From Ptiloglossa arizonensis (lineage: Eukaryota > Arthropoda > Insecta > Hymenoptera > Colletidae): 64,000 nt of DNA. Positions 40,201 through 54,200 of this stretch are shown in pieces. The DNA lies in the NCBI RefSeq assembly GCF_051014685.1, contig NC_135052.1, forward strand, positions 9,763,105 to 9,827,104. Direction: 5' to 3'. Numbering within the stretch: position 1 is the first letter of the stretch; every line of letters begins with the position of its first letter. The notes below the pieces were generated by a model, which did no database searches, was not told where the DNA came from, and saw only the letters and a program-made list of their open reading frames with translations. Position numbers and translations under genes: made by a program.

Positions 40201-41130
40201 GTTAATTCTTTCTCACGGTGTTTCAGCGTATCGTTGCATCGATGGGAGTGGACTTTGCGCAGATGTTCTTAGATAGCGTTCAGTAGGGGAGAAGTTCGAA
40301 TTACGGTTTACGTTGATTTTAATTTCAGTTCGACTCGAGCACGTTCAATGTCGTACATCGGTTATAAGGAAAATTCTAATTCGAATTCAAAATAAAATAT
40401 TAGAGTTCACCCTGACCTGTTTTCGAACGAGTGTACAAATAACGCGTGGTTGGACAAATTAATTCGTATCTAATTTTCGGATTTATCAAACTCGTTGATT
40501 TTGAAAATGAAAGAATAATGAACAACGGATGCGTGTAAAATCAGTCGCGATTAACGACAGTGACGTTATCACCATCGCTTGTCGCGTGTCAATATTACTT
40601 CATGGTTTATGGAACAGAAATTAACCGGAACAAAATCCCAATTACCTAGTAATAATGACATTAATTGCACGTTATTGCTTCAACGGGCAAATAAATTTCG
40701 CCGCCTGTCGCGAAGTCACCCCGAGGCTAAATTATTGGTGGCGTATAACTATGCGCTTGTGTTGCGACGCAAAAGAAATTTGTATCGCGAATGTTCACTA
40801 AAAATTCATTGCACTTGGTCTACCGATACTTGAATATTCCTGACAGATGTTAACGAAAACGCGATCCGAGATTCGTATCGTAAAACCAGTTCGCGAAATT
40901 TTCTAATATTGGACACAAAAGAATTACGAAAGGATTATCCTTGATATCGCTTCAACGAATAATTATTCCAAGTGTCTATCATTTTGTTCGAAACTATACT
41001 AGACTTAAAAATGATTTAATATACAAATCTTAAAGTACGTAATTTTCAAAATTGTACCGAAATTCCAAGTATATTTCTAACAGGAAGTAACCAATGTGAA
41101 ATCAAACTGATGCAAATATACGTCACGAAG
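37225..41130. other. Non-coding stretch without recognisable genes
   Basis: AT-rich sequence with one GC-rich segment at 39.0-39.4 kb. A cysteine-containing 90-codon frame (38492-38764) has a true ATG but no family signature. No repeats of note. Confidence 0.45.
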
Positions 41131-41133
41131 TAC

Positions 41134-41170
41134 TATATATATACAATTACGTTACTGCTTTTCGTTCAGT
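41134..41170 (+). promoter_or_regulatory. TATA plus initiator promoter candidate
   Basis: TATATATATA at 41134-41143 is followed by TTCAGTAT at 41165-41172, whose TCAGT matches the arthropod initiator. Taking the A at 41168 as +1, the TATA box begins at about -34, close to the canonical spacing. CCGTAAGA about 22 bp downstream would serve as a splice donor for a very short first exon, an arrangement known in insect genes. No downstream coding exon could be identified. Confidence 0.3.
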
Positions 41171-44100
41171 ATCTACCAGCACAGACCTTCCGTAAGATTT
41201 GTCGAGTAGATCCTATTTAAGACGCGATTACACGTTTGCACAGTCTCCTACTTGCGGAGAATTCTGTTGAAACTTGAATTTAAATCGTAAAACGAAACGT
41301 AAAAGTTTAATTTCAAATCAACTTCAACTTCAACTTCTTCTAATACAAACGTCGACTTCTTCAACGTTATTGACCGAAAAGATCGGTAAACGAGAAACAG
41401 TTTCGTTGATACCTAACAACCGTACCGGTCACGATCGTACGTTGTCGAGTTCTAAAATCGAGAAACGGGTTTGAGAAGTATTTTTTGTTCTCATTTCGGG
41501 GCCAGGTACTTCCTGTATTCGAACCTGATATCAAAGGTCATAGGTATTCCGCAGCCGCAGTTATTCGCCGCATTTAGGAATTTGCCTCGCATGGAAAGAG
41601 TTCGGAATCGCGATAAAGGTTCCTCGAGGAGAGCTGGAGCGGGCGGCACGAGGGCTTATTTGTTTTCCAATTAGGTTGTTCCCCTAACGCGGGTCTTTTT
41701 TCCCGGAGCCGAAGGGACCGCGGTGCCAGTGGCCGTTGCCAAGAAATGGTGACGTCCTGCAAAATCAATTCTTTCCTTTTTCACTTTTCCCGGTGTCTGG
41801 TCCCCGCCGCTTGGAAACTCGTTCTTCCGCTGTTTGCAGAACTCCGTACAGGGAAACACTCCAGGACGTCCCGTGTTCATTGTCAGACACCCCGTCGACC
41901 CACTGCCTCTCTTCGCCTCTCCTTCCCCATTTTCGAGAAGATTTGTATCCGTGGGTGTGCGGCAGACTCCTGCTCTGAATTCCGTGATATACTTCACTTA
42001 CGTATGCTAGCGGCACCGCGTGATCTAGACCCCTCTGGAGGACACTCCGGCAATCACGGTCGCCTTCCGATACTGAAACCTACGTTTGACTTTAGCTTCC
42101 CTCTCGCTCTCACTTGGCAGAGCAGCCACGAGGAACCAAGATAGAGGAGCAATTAATTTCACACGATTACTCCGATCCCGTGTTAGAACGCGCGTGGCTA
42201 CAGTTTTAACTGCCGGGACACGATTGGCAAGAAATCTCATTCGTCATCGCGGAGAATCCCAAATCTGTCGTGGAAACGAAAGCTAGCTCGCGAAAGTGAA
42301 TTATCTTTCTCGGTTTATTATTTTCCAACGTTTGTGTCCAGCGCGAACCGTTGCTGTTGTAGTACTTTTGATTTTATCGTAGGTATTTCTGTTGTTTGCG
42401 GTGCACGTAGATTCGTGCGAATCTTCTGATGGAAACTAGTGGAAAATTATTTTATGCATAAATTCGAACGCCTTTTAAGGAAACAATGAGATTACGTGTG
42501 GTGGCAATTTAACACGATGCGAGGTATTCGAATTTTTGTCAAAGATTACATCGATGACATTAGTGAAAGGGTTAACGATGATGGTTATTAATGATAAGCG
42601 GTATTATCGATCGTTCCAATGGGATCGATTACGTTTAAAGTTCGGAAAGTATAATTGTATTTGTTGGAGCGAAGTTATTTTAATTCTTGTTCAATCGATC
42701 GACATATCACATTCAACTCGAGTGGAAAATAAAATTATTTTCAATCGATGTCAAGCGGTAGACTGTACAAAAATATATCTTGACGTGAATCGCGTAATGT
42801 ATACGTAATTGTGTATTCTTTAAACGTTTTGAAATCTTAACTTCGCTCTGAAACGCGACAGAAATCTTCTTTGTCGATTGTATTCAATTTTGGAAGAGCG
42901 AAACTATTCGGGTAAGGTATATCGTTACAATAGCTTTCGAAGAGCCGCAAAATACGAAAAGTATTTCTCTACACGACAATTTCTAATCCTTTTAACATAT
43001 ACGCGAGGAGCGACGTGAGAGAGATCGGATGGAAATTGGTTTTTGCGACGGAATATTTTTCGGCTCCTGCTGTCAAAGTTATCAAGCTTTGCATAGGAAT
43101 AGAAAATCATGGAGTACTGTATCCTAAATTCAACCGTGTCTTAAAATATTTCCTTCCTTTGGATCGACTTCTGTCAAACGATTTCATCTCAATAAAATGG
43201 ATTTAACGTCGATACGAAAGATACCTGCTTCTCATCCGTTGACCGTTTACAATTTTATGAAATTCCGTTCAAGTTTACGAACGCTCGAATTATTTATTTT
43301 TATCGAGAAATTCCGATAAACCGTTCTCCTTACATTTCTCATCTCCGTTACATTACATACGTACCAAGAAACCGTACAAATATTACAATGTACGTTCACA
43401 GTTACACGACTCTACTTCAACGGTTGTAACCTCTTTAAGAGTATTCGCGGATACGCGAACCGTTTAAGTTTTCAATTACATTAAATATCGAAGCGTGAAA
43501 ATAACTGCTAAAATTGCGATTAAATATTCATAATGAAATTTCTCAATGGTATAACACGGCACCGGGTTGATTAAATTACTTTAAATAATCTAATTCGTGC
43601 CCGAAGAGACCGAGGACGCTAAATTTTCGGACAATGTTGGGTTCGCAAATTTAACAAACTTTCGATCCGTTTAAATTTCAGACCATGTCTGCGATTGTCA
43701 ATTCTGAGTGTCGGTCGTTGGTTAGAACATTCAACGTCTAATGAAATCCCACTTCTCTCGGAAACGAGTGACAAGGTACTCCAGAGAGCTGGAATGAAAA
43801 GCCTGGAGCAAAAACTTTCGTAACCAAAGATCACTCGACACTGTCCACATTCTCCTTCATCGTGGTACCACGTTCCCCTTAAGTCGGGACTGATCTTTCC
43901 AATTCCCATGAGTACCCTCGATGACAGCGATTTTTGCCATCTGAGGGGAATACATTACGTTGAACGCGTTCCCTTCTCTTTTACGGTAAGCTTCTCGGTC
44001 ACGCGTGGTAAAGCGATTGATGGCTGCGCGTTATAGATGCGCGGAAGCATCATACCGCCGTACACGCGAGGGAATAACTCGAATTTTTCAAAGTGAATTA

Positions 44101-47100
44101 GCCTAGACGCGAATTGCGTGAATTGCTATGAAATAACAATGCTCTATCGTTGGCTCCGCGATACAAAGAGCGTTAAAATAGGTTTAAAAGTGTTTCATTT
44201 TTTCCCCTCGATACCGTTACTGTTAAATATTATCCGTTAATATAAAACGAAGTGAATAAAACCGATCGTTTTTTTCCAAGTTTTTGAAAAATTCACCTAC
44301 GAATGAAAAATTGATGTAAAATTTAGCCAGAGAGTAATCCGGTCCACGAAAAAAAGAAAAAAAGAAAAAAAAAAGGAACGAAGGAATCTCCTCTGTTTTT
44401 TGCATTTATACGATTCTTTAACAAGTTTTTGGTTACAGAAAGTGGCTCGCGAGAACTATTCGTGTTGAACAGACCTGGCTTGACCGGTCTAAATCGGTCC
44501 ATACACGCAGGGGTTTACGACTGGTCTGCCCGCTAGTCTTTGTCACGAGAAAGACAGTCGATCGAACCTGCGGATAAACCCTCCGTAAAACCTCGCCCGT
44601 GTATGAGCCGCTCGAATGCGACTATGCTCGGGCACACGTGTAGCCGAACATCCAGAATAACAGGAAAACGAAACCTAAAGGCTCGGGGTCGATTTTGCGC
44701 CTGAAATGTGTAGCGAGAAAGAAAATTGGCCGATCGAATTGCTGAACCGAGATTCGAATCCAAATGGAGTTACACGGGTCATCGACGAATTCTTCTTTCA
44801 TATGCATACCGTTTGATATAGCTGCTGCTGGTTGCACACCGCCGATGATGGAACAGACACTGAATTATCGATCGAAAGAATATTTCTTTCGAACGGAGGG
44901 AACGCGTTAAGACGCGGAGCAACTTTTAATGACACGTCGCTCGACGCGCAGCTTCGAAAATTGTGTACTTTCGGGCTCGCCGCACGAGGGATTAAGCATG
45001 TCAGAACTTCGTCGTGTTTGCGCGGCGGGCGTAATAACGTCGTTTACATTTTAATTCGCGGAAACTCGACTAAACTGACAATGAAACTTAATAATTGGAA
45101 CGCCAGCGCCCGTTGCGCGAAATTGCGTGTCCTTAGCTGCAAAATGCTGCAAATTGCAATGCCAAAATTTCACGTAGGCGTGAACAAATACCGCCGCGGG
45201 GTGTCGAACTTACCGCCGTTATCGGGCCCCTTGAACGTCCCCTTGTTAAGATCGGGATCGTCCCCTTGAATCGAGGCGTTCTCTTTTCGTTTCGATAGAA
45301 AGTTGCATAACGAGGGAAAATTTGATTAAAAACCTGGAAACGGTTCTCATCGTACCGACTGAAATTCACGTGCTTCGTTAGCTCTCGTCGCGTTTCAAAT
45401 GCTTATTTCCGGTCCATTAAGTGTCTGCTTCTCTGAATGGAATAAATGATACTCGGAGAAACGTCTGAATGCCACGAGGATTCCACAGAACCGGGATAAT
45501 CGTAGAAAAATTTTTATTTTCGAACCGTCGGGAATTGTTCGGTCTTACCCGTTGGATATTTTATGCACAGTTTTCTTCGCTATTTTTATATATTTTGTAC
45601 ACCGGCTCGTAGCGATCTATGAATCGTTTCGGTTCGTTCTCCCGACGAGAGCACTTCCCGTTAGATATTTATAGCGGCGTTCGGTGCTATGGCGTTGATT
45701 AATTCCGATCGAGAAACGACGAGCGTGTTGCGTCGTTACGGTGTTCACAAAGTTACGCGACGTAAATGGAACTAAAATTTCCGATCGAATCGAGCGACAC
45801 CGGCCCTTTCTTCGCGCCAGGAAACCGAAAACTGATGAAATACGAGCGGACTGGTACGTCGCTCGCGTATAATCCTCCTACCGAATCCGAAGAATACAGG
45901 ATTGGTTAAAATTGTTCGAGAGATAGAAGGCGGACGCGAAAGAAACGGAAGATGGATTCTCAGGATTTCATCGTTTCGCAGGGTCCGGGTGGCCCGGACA
46001 GTAGGATTCTTCTGATAAATTGTGACAGACCGAAAGAACCTTGAATCGATCCGAGAGTAAAGGCAATTAATCGTGTAATTTACTCGTGTCGATTGACTCG
46101 TTAAAATCTTACCGAGACTGTATAAATTGAATTTCAGTAATACACCGAGTAGGTAAATGAAAACCGATATTCGCGGAATGGCGCGACGTTGAACGGATTA
46201 TCAATAGAAATCGTTTTTACAACGGATATTATTTATCGGGTCGTGTGTCTTCGAATCGTCCGCAGAATACGCGTAAGGAAGACGTTTGCGCGGAAGACCG
46301 AGAAAAACTCGCAGACGCCTCGATTTCCATATGCAAACCGAACGGAAAACAGGGTGCCCTTAATGCAACGCACTCGATCGATACGAGGAAGAAAAACGTT
46401 ATCCGGTGCTGTCGATCGTACGGGATCGCATTAATCTTAAACCGATAACTCACGGCGAGCGTCGAATTAGAATTTCGCGAGAAGACGATCGGGCGGACCG
46501 AATCGAAGCAGATACATATGTCGCAGGCATATTTCATCATATTTTATGAAAATAGCGCAGCCCGTTTGACGTTTAACACTTTAACTGCCACGTGTGCTTT
46601 ATTGTCGCGCATTAAGCCTGAGCGACACATACGATTTTCGCCCCGACTGTTAGCGTTAACGATGGTAATAGGGACCGTGTATGTAACCGTAGCAACAATC
46701 TAATACGTTGTATTAGTTGTACCATTGAATAATCGTAACGCGACACGCGTTTCTAGTAATATTAACGACAATATCGCGTACGAAATATTAAATATTCCCG
46801 GATTACACGTTAAACGAATTATCGAGTAATCGATGGTAACGTTATAAAATATACTTATATTCGTTTGTATCCGGACGTGTGATACAATCGTTTGGATAAA
46901 CTACGCTAGATACGGATTAGGTGTGTCGTAATTCAAAATGCAACGGGTGATCGTCGATAACGCACCTGTTTAATAAATAATTTGGTCCGTGGATCGATAA
47001 CTCCCCTTAAAATTTAAATATCCGGTAGAATCGACTGGGAATTATATCACAGCGATTCGTACGGTACATCGTACATGTATACGTTAGCCGTGTCCGCGTG

Positions 47101-50100
47101 TAACACCAGCAAAGGGATCGTTTGACCCGAATTGAATTTATTTTTAATCTTACTCGATTATTAACGGTACTTTTGGCTGCGATATTCGACGACGATTACC
47201 GAAATAGAGAACTAATCACGTTTGTAAATTAATTCGTCTTCTTCCATTCTATCTTCGAAGATAGGTGGAAAATTCGGTAGAAATAGGAAGATCGCATTCA
47301 CCGTCGGTAGTATCTTTCGGTATTTAATGGAGTATCGTGGAATCGGCAGGTATAGCGATTCCGCGCAGCAACGTCGCGCCGCTGCAGTAACGCCGTCTAG
47401 CGTTTTAACCGTGCAAAAAGTTGAAGCTGATCGTGACGGGGAAGGGGTTGCGTTTGGCTCAAGGGTATTCCCCTTGAACGTCGGAAATGCTGCCGGTGTA
47501 CCACGAATAAGGGGAAGTGGGACGGTATCGAGCAATGTTTGCTTAAAATTAGCCTCGGGCCTCGCGAGGGCCGACCGAAACGTTTTATCTTCGAGGAATC
47601 TCTTTCAGGACCGATCTTTCTTTCTCTCGACGATACCACTCGGGTACCACGGTACACGCTAGACCGTCGTTTAACGCGAGTGGATCGCAGGACAAATTGC
47701 ACGACAACCCCGTACATTTTACAATTATCGTTCGTACACTCGCATCGGGCCACGGCTGTATAACTTACCGTGCGATAAATCGTTACGTCCGTGGCTCCTT
47801 TATCGCGACGATCGAAACCCTCGCGGTGGAAGCGCGAACAGCCGGCGGAGAATTTATCAGAACGTTTTAAGATGCGTTACCGGGTAGTCGATTTGCGGAA
47901 GTCGCGCGGTGTATGCGCATGGCTGATGAATTATTCATCAAGACAGAGCAGGATCGCTCTTCCTGTGGCGGGACAAATCACAGCGAGTCCGGACAACCCC
48001 TCGAAGCGAGGGCAGCAGCTCTCTACCGGATTCCCTTCGCGTACACGAGTCTCATCTCTTTCTTAGACGTACGTTTTAGCGTGGCATTTAGAAGCGGATC
48101 CCGATTTCGAGCGGTTCCATTGATTTTTTGTCAAATCTACCGCGTCGAAGTCACGAACGAATCGAAGGGATCCAGGAACGGTTCTCGTGTCCTCTTTTTC
48201 GCGTTATCCTGCTTCCTTTGTCGGTTGGTCTTCTCGTGGAACTCGCGTTTTCTGGCCTGTTTTCTTTTTCTTGGGAAAACTTTCCCGGGAATAACAGATT
48301 TCGAAGGTACCGATGGGGCTTTCGTAAGTTTGTTTGGAAATATTGTTTCGCTGAACGTTCGCGCCCCGACAGGAGTCGTGATTGCTTTTCTTAAATTATT
48401 TAAGGGGAGAACCTGGAACACCGGTGATCCTCGCGATACGTTATCGATGGTATTGTTCCACGTTCGGTAGTTTGAATTATTTCTGCGTCTGATCGCAATC
48501 GTCGTATTCGTCGAGACCTATTGGGTCTGGGTGATATCTCGTGTACACGAGTGGTATCTCTCTTTGAAAATTTTAAGTGGGTCACCGATCCCATAACTGT
48601 TCGTTTATTCAATGTACGTATCTGCGATTGGGTTTCGAAAACGAATTCCAAATTTATTCGTTCGTATACAGTACGAAGAAGAAATTAGACATCTTCCACG
48701 TAGATGGTAATAGAAATTGATATCAATCGTACAAATATGTTTCGAATTCACTCGTTCATGAAAGGTACGAATTGCTTTTCGTTAATCGTGAGTCGAGATA
48801 ACTTAGCTGTAGAAGCAATTACAAGTGTTGTTTCTCGTCTTAATTTACATCGCTCGTAAACGGTTTATTTGCTACCGTTCAGGGAGATAATAATGTATAA
48901 GTACTATGCACGGCTTAGTACAATCCTAAACACCCCCTGATCTTACTTTGGTGAAACTTTCGCCGAACTCGTTCACGTGACCTGCATATCGGGCTAATTC
49001 CCGAACAAAAACGATCGTAAAAAGACTGTCGGTACCTTTCGCCTCATTGAAATGCATAACTATCGTCAATGAATTAATCACTGCTTAAATGCAATATGGC
49101 ACGAAAGTTTTTCACCCGTTTAAAGGTTGAAACTTCGCCAGACCGAATGGCGCCAGCCAGCCGCATTCGGGAAATACACTTTGAGAGAATCCGTCTCTTC
49201 CGTTCACAATAATAAATGGCACTCGCCTCGGTTTTATAAGAACTTAATTGAATTTGTGGGGACCGACAGCTACGTGGCCCTGAAAAACTACAGCTTTTAG
49301 CATTTAAATTGCACGCGTCATCTAGATTTAACCGTTTAATTTAACGATACGATTAAAAATATTCCGACGTTTTGCTAGAATTGCAGTTATTTTCGACAGA
49401 ACTCGGATCGCGTTCTCGTGCTCGTGGACTTTTTATCGTTACTTAGATATTCAAGGTGCCCGTACGTGTATAGTGAAGCTTGTGTCACGGAACATTGATC
49501 GTCAGCTGATTTTAATTAGCTTTAAGTAAAGTACGCGCAGCCAAGGTGCACATCGGTATCGGTGAGTTATCGGATATTCGATTAAGTTGTCCGCAACGCT
49601 GGAGAAATCTCAAAATTGTTTAACAAGACACGGTTTGCACTTGAAAATTCGAAACAATAGTATCGAATCTCTTCACGAATCTAACAATATTGCATACTAC
49701 AACTCGAGAATGCGCTTCGGTTTACTGTTCTCTTCGAGTCCATGGAACTGGATACATTTGTTATGCGTATTTTGTACGGTTTATTTGGTTACACGTTGAT
49801 TTAATATCACACGGCTCTTGAATCGGAATATCGAATAAGTTTGTTATACAATATTATCCGTAACGACTATCATCGAAACTTAAAATCTACCGTGTGGCGA
49901 TATGAAAAATTTTGCGAATACTAAATTTTGTAAATAGTGTTCACGAATTTTTTACGGGGTATTTTAACTTAAAATCGTATCGATTTGAACAGAACGAGTC
50001 ATAGAACACTTTCACGTAAAAATACTCGTTAAACTATTAATGTAATTCTACTTGTAAGTAATGGTATTACTTTAGCCACGTGTATGGTAAAGCTTCCTGT

Positions 50101-50837
50101 AAACAGTTTCACATTCTCTGGTGTTTTAATCTGATTACATAACCTTTTAGGATCATGGAACGGTATTTTCTAACGAGATTCATTAATTTCCGAGAAGTGT
50201 GAAATGTCTCGCGGATAAAGCAAAGGAGCTACAAGATAAGAATCTCGTTCCTAGAAACACGGATCTCTAATATCGCTTTTCTTTCTTTCGCAGGTACGTA
50301 ACATTTTCTGCGACATCGAACCATTTCGAAGGATCAACGTGCAATTTTCAATTCATCGATTAAGATCGAACCTTCGCTACAATTTCTGCTAACGAAGGGT
50401 AAGTCGAGAGAAACGAAAACGATTACTTATTCAATGCAACGGTATACATTTTTTATCTCGTTCTCCACGTGGAACGCGTTTTCTCCGTTACCCGTTTACT
50501 AGGATTTTCATAAACACATCAAAGGCGATAACACGAATGCGATGTAGCCACGGTTGAGAAAGATAACACGAGTCCCCGCAAAAATTCTCTACGCGGTTTC
50601 GTTTCGAAATACGGATCGCCCGTAACGTGATGAAATATTCTCCAAAAAGTTTCGTTCCCGTGCGAGGAATCGATATTCAAATAATTAACTGCACGTGTTA
50701 TTTAAAATTGTGCTTTTCGGGGAAAAACTCATTAAGGGACACAAAAGCAGCAACGTGTACCGATGCGCCCTGTAAATGGGCAAATGTTCGCAGGTTGGAA
50801 CAGTTTCGAATTTATTAAACGATAATTCAACGGCTTA
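41171..50837. other. Non-coding stretch with two GC-rich islands
   Basis: The islands at 41.5-42.3 and 47.3-48.5 kb have several overlapping frames on both strands, including the longest of the window (185 codons, 47913-48470, plus). None shows a domain, signal peptide or repeat pattern that I recognise, and both strands being open is expected in GC-rich sequence poor in TAA and TAG. The rest is AT-rich. A possible splice donor GTGAGT follows CATCGGTATCG near 49562. Confidence 0.4.
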
Positions 50838-51265
50838 TTATTCCACGCAGGAACGGTCTTCCTTTGTTAGGGGAGGAAACAGGATAGGTAGCTGTGCCAG
50901 TTATTCCGCTCAGGAACCGTCTTCCTCTATCAGGGGAGTGTCCCAGGATCGAAGTGGGGGTGTCGGTTATTCCGCGAAGGAATCGTCTTCCGCTACTACG
51001 ACTGACCTAGGTTCGAATTCGGTTGCCGGTTATTCCGTTCAGGAACCGTCTTTCTCCGCTAAGAGTAACCTAGGATCGAACTTGGATGTCTATTATTCCG
51101 CGAAGGAACCGTCTTCCTCTACCAAGAATGATCTAAGATTGAATTGTGGTGTCGGTTATTCTGCTCAATAACCGCCTTCCTATATCAGCAGTGACCTAGG
51201 ATCGGCTAAAGTGTCGATTATTCCGCAAAGGAACCGTCTTCTGTGAGCTAGGGTCGAGGTGGATC
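50838..51265 (+). repeat. Minisatellite, seven units with 63-bp period
   Basis: Units start with TTATTCC at 50838, 50901, 50967, 51030, 51093, 51156 and 51218, giving steps of 63, 66, 63, 63, 63 and 62 bp. The unit pattern is TTATTCCGC, AGGAACCGTCTTCC, a variable middle, then CTAGGATCGAA. Because five of the six steps are multiples of three, a plus-strand frame (50776-51171) stays open through six units, reading Y-S-A-Q/K-E-P-S-S-S plus about 11 variable residues each, and ends at TAA in unit six. Units differ at many positions, so the array is old. It is either a non-coding minisatellite or the remains of a repetitive Ser/Gly-rich protein. Confidence 0.85.
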
Positions 51266-54200
51266 GTGGTTGGAGCATTAAATCACACGTACACCTAGTG
51301 ACACTGATTCGCGCCACGTGGGGGGGCTAATGGCTCAGTCAATGCTACTCCCTCTCCTTCAAGGTACGCTTCCAGTTGTCGGATAGTTGAAGCGTTGGCT
51401 GGTATCGCTGTAACGGCGTGACGTAGATGCTCAAAATCATTATGCCACCGATCGCACGACAGAGCAGTCGAAGCATCCGAAAACGTTTCATCTTGACGCG
51501 ATTAACACACGCGTGACGAATCGCTACCAAACGGCAACGTTCTCAGATCACCACCGTTTCGAACGAATTATTTTCCTTCGAACACGTATCGTTAAAATTT
51601 CGTAATAAATTCCGTTCCCCGTAACAAATATTTTCCGTATTTTATTCGATTAACGGGAGAACGTATCACGCGTTTCGAATGCGCCGGAATATACAAAGAT
51701 ACCGGGTGTACGAAGAATAAAATGTGCAGAGTGCGCAGCGTACGTTAAATTGTGCGCATTGTATCGCATTGAATGCCTGTAACACGCGCGTGTGTATTTT
51801 AAATAAAATGTACAAAATACCGGTCGAAGGCAACGAAATTCAGTCTCAAAGTGTATTTAATAAATAATAATGATCCACTCGTTCGATCGAGAATTCGTGA
51901 AAAATTTTAAAAACCGTGAAATTGTTAACGGATCGTCGTTACTTTACAACGGTTCGTGCAAATGGTCGCGTACGAATTAATCGCGTCGAAGTTAGATACG
52001 ATTGGTCCCAGAATGATTTCGCGCATTTACGTCACATTTTCGTAGTTGTAGAGCCATCTAGTCATTGATTCTTCGCTTCATAGACTGTCGTACATTTTCA
52101 TTCGAAACGACTATATCCCGAAAACAAATGGTTTTAGGTACACAAGACTGTTACAACTTTTTAGCAGTCTCGAGGCGTAGAATAGGTTTTTATTCGCGAT
52201 AATACTTCGGACCCACCCTCTACAATATCCACTGTCCTTGCGTCTTTCGTTGTATCTACGACAGTATAGATAAAATTTTTTCATGTCAACTGTGCTTTCA
52301 CACGGATAAGAAATTAAATTAAAAAACGTTAAATTTATAGTTGAAAGTTTTCATATTTTCGCGTTCTCTTTCAAAGGACAAAAGAAAGTTTATCGCGTAC
52401 TTGAATACACGTCTTTGAAAAGAAGGTCGTAAAACTTGAAAAATGCGAAGTAAAAAATATTTTCTTATTCTTGGTTGCCAAGAATCTCCTGGTTTTAATT
52501 ACATCGTACACTTTTCGCGTCACAAAGTAGACGATAAATCACTCGCGGAAAATTCACCGAGCGTATTCTCGAACTACAATTCGGGTAGAAAAATGTATTT
52601 TTAAGCGTACGAAATAAGTCGATGTTTCGATAGTGTTACTTTGTACCATTTATTTCTAAAGAAAGTAGACGCCGACCGAAGGATCGAGTAACATTTTAAG
52701 TTAAAAGTTGACGGTTACGGTAATCACGTTTCGAAGTAACTACCAGCCTATCTCTGTTTCATTCCAAGTCCGATAAGTTGCCGTGGAAATCTAGCCGCCC
52801 GTTTCATAAAAGCGAGACCAAGTCGTGGAGATGCTTTAATTAAAGTGTCATTTAGTCCATGATATGGCCAACTTCGTGATCGTTTTGCGCTTCGAACAAT
52901 TCGTTGGACTCTCATTGTACGCCGTTGGACACAGGAATGCAAACCGGGGAAAACGGAACAAGAATTTTCGTCGTGACATCCGTGACAACCATCGCTGCGG
53001 AAACTTCTCCGCTAAGTGTCGCATAACTCTAGGGCTTAGGTTCGTTCAACGTTATCTTTCTTTTTTCCGAGTTTTGTACTCTGCCTACATTCGCGGAACA
53101 CTCTGCATACTTTTGCATTCATCGATACTGCACGCGAAAGATATATTTCAATGTAATTCGATGTCAATTTTTTATCTACTTTGCATACGCGAAAAAAATA
53201 CAAGCCCCTCGTAGGGTTTGCTAGAATTTTATACTCTACGAACTATCGTTCGAAGCCTGATCTATTCGTACACGTAAAATTGAAAAAGCTCGTTCGCTTA
53301 CAAATCACAACGGTTTCGCGCATCTAGATCTTACGAGCAACGTACAATATTTACGTTAAATATTGTTACATCTGTACATTGAAGTCCAGGTCCTACACGC
53401 GCGAGTAGTACGGTACTTTTCGTATTTAAGTATCGTTCCATAGTCGTTCGATACGTGTAAAACATAATCGAAAGCATCGGAAGGAAACTTTCTCCCACCC
53501 CCGGCCGACACGCGATTAAAAGCGAATTCTTGCACGCGCGGCTGCATACCGATACGCGGGTGGCGAGGGTTAAAAAAGCGTAAAACCTTCCTCGTCGAGC
53601 GACGATATTCGTCTCGGTTAGCTCGAAGTAACGAAAGGGGACGAGGTCGGGTGTAAACTCGTCGAGAAGGGTGAGGTTGGGGGGTAACGATACAGAAACC
53701 GAATAAATTTCTTCGCTCGAGGAACGACAAATTTCGCGCGCAACCGCGTTTCAACAAGTATCAAAACATTGTCGAACGCTACCGCAGGCTCTAAATCAGC
53801 GTAGGCGGACACCGTGTATCGTAAACGAGTACGACAGCCACCCATCATTTCCCCGACTACCGATTCGCGTAAATGTTTAGCGAAACGACACGACGCGACG
53901 CAACGCGACGGCCCGTCATCGCAAGCGCGAACAGCTAATCACCGTTCGGAATAATGTAAATTTCTATTAGGCCGTTCGGTCGTGTACGGATTCCATTTCG
54001 TCGCGCGAGCTACGCCATGGATCGATCCTAGGTCCACGGATGGCAAACAGTTACTCGCCGTGACGAATTAATCAATCAGGCTGTCGATCGCGGGCGCCCT
54101 CGACGCGGGCAGCTCCGGAACCTCGAAACCGTTCCGCAACCTTCCATCGTACAACACGTAAATGCCGTTTAACTCGAGGGAAAGGAACGAAATGGTAAAT

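Noticed and set aside
40808..40818. ATTGCACTTGG, matching the seed of the miR-92/miR-25 family
   Set aside because: The match stops after the seed region and the flanks do not fold into a hairpin.
47913..48470. Longest open frame of the window (185 codons, plus strand)
   Set aside because: It lies in a GC-rich island where several frames on both strands are open, has no recognisable domain, and its composition is Arg/Ser/Phe-rich, as expected of random translation here.
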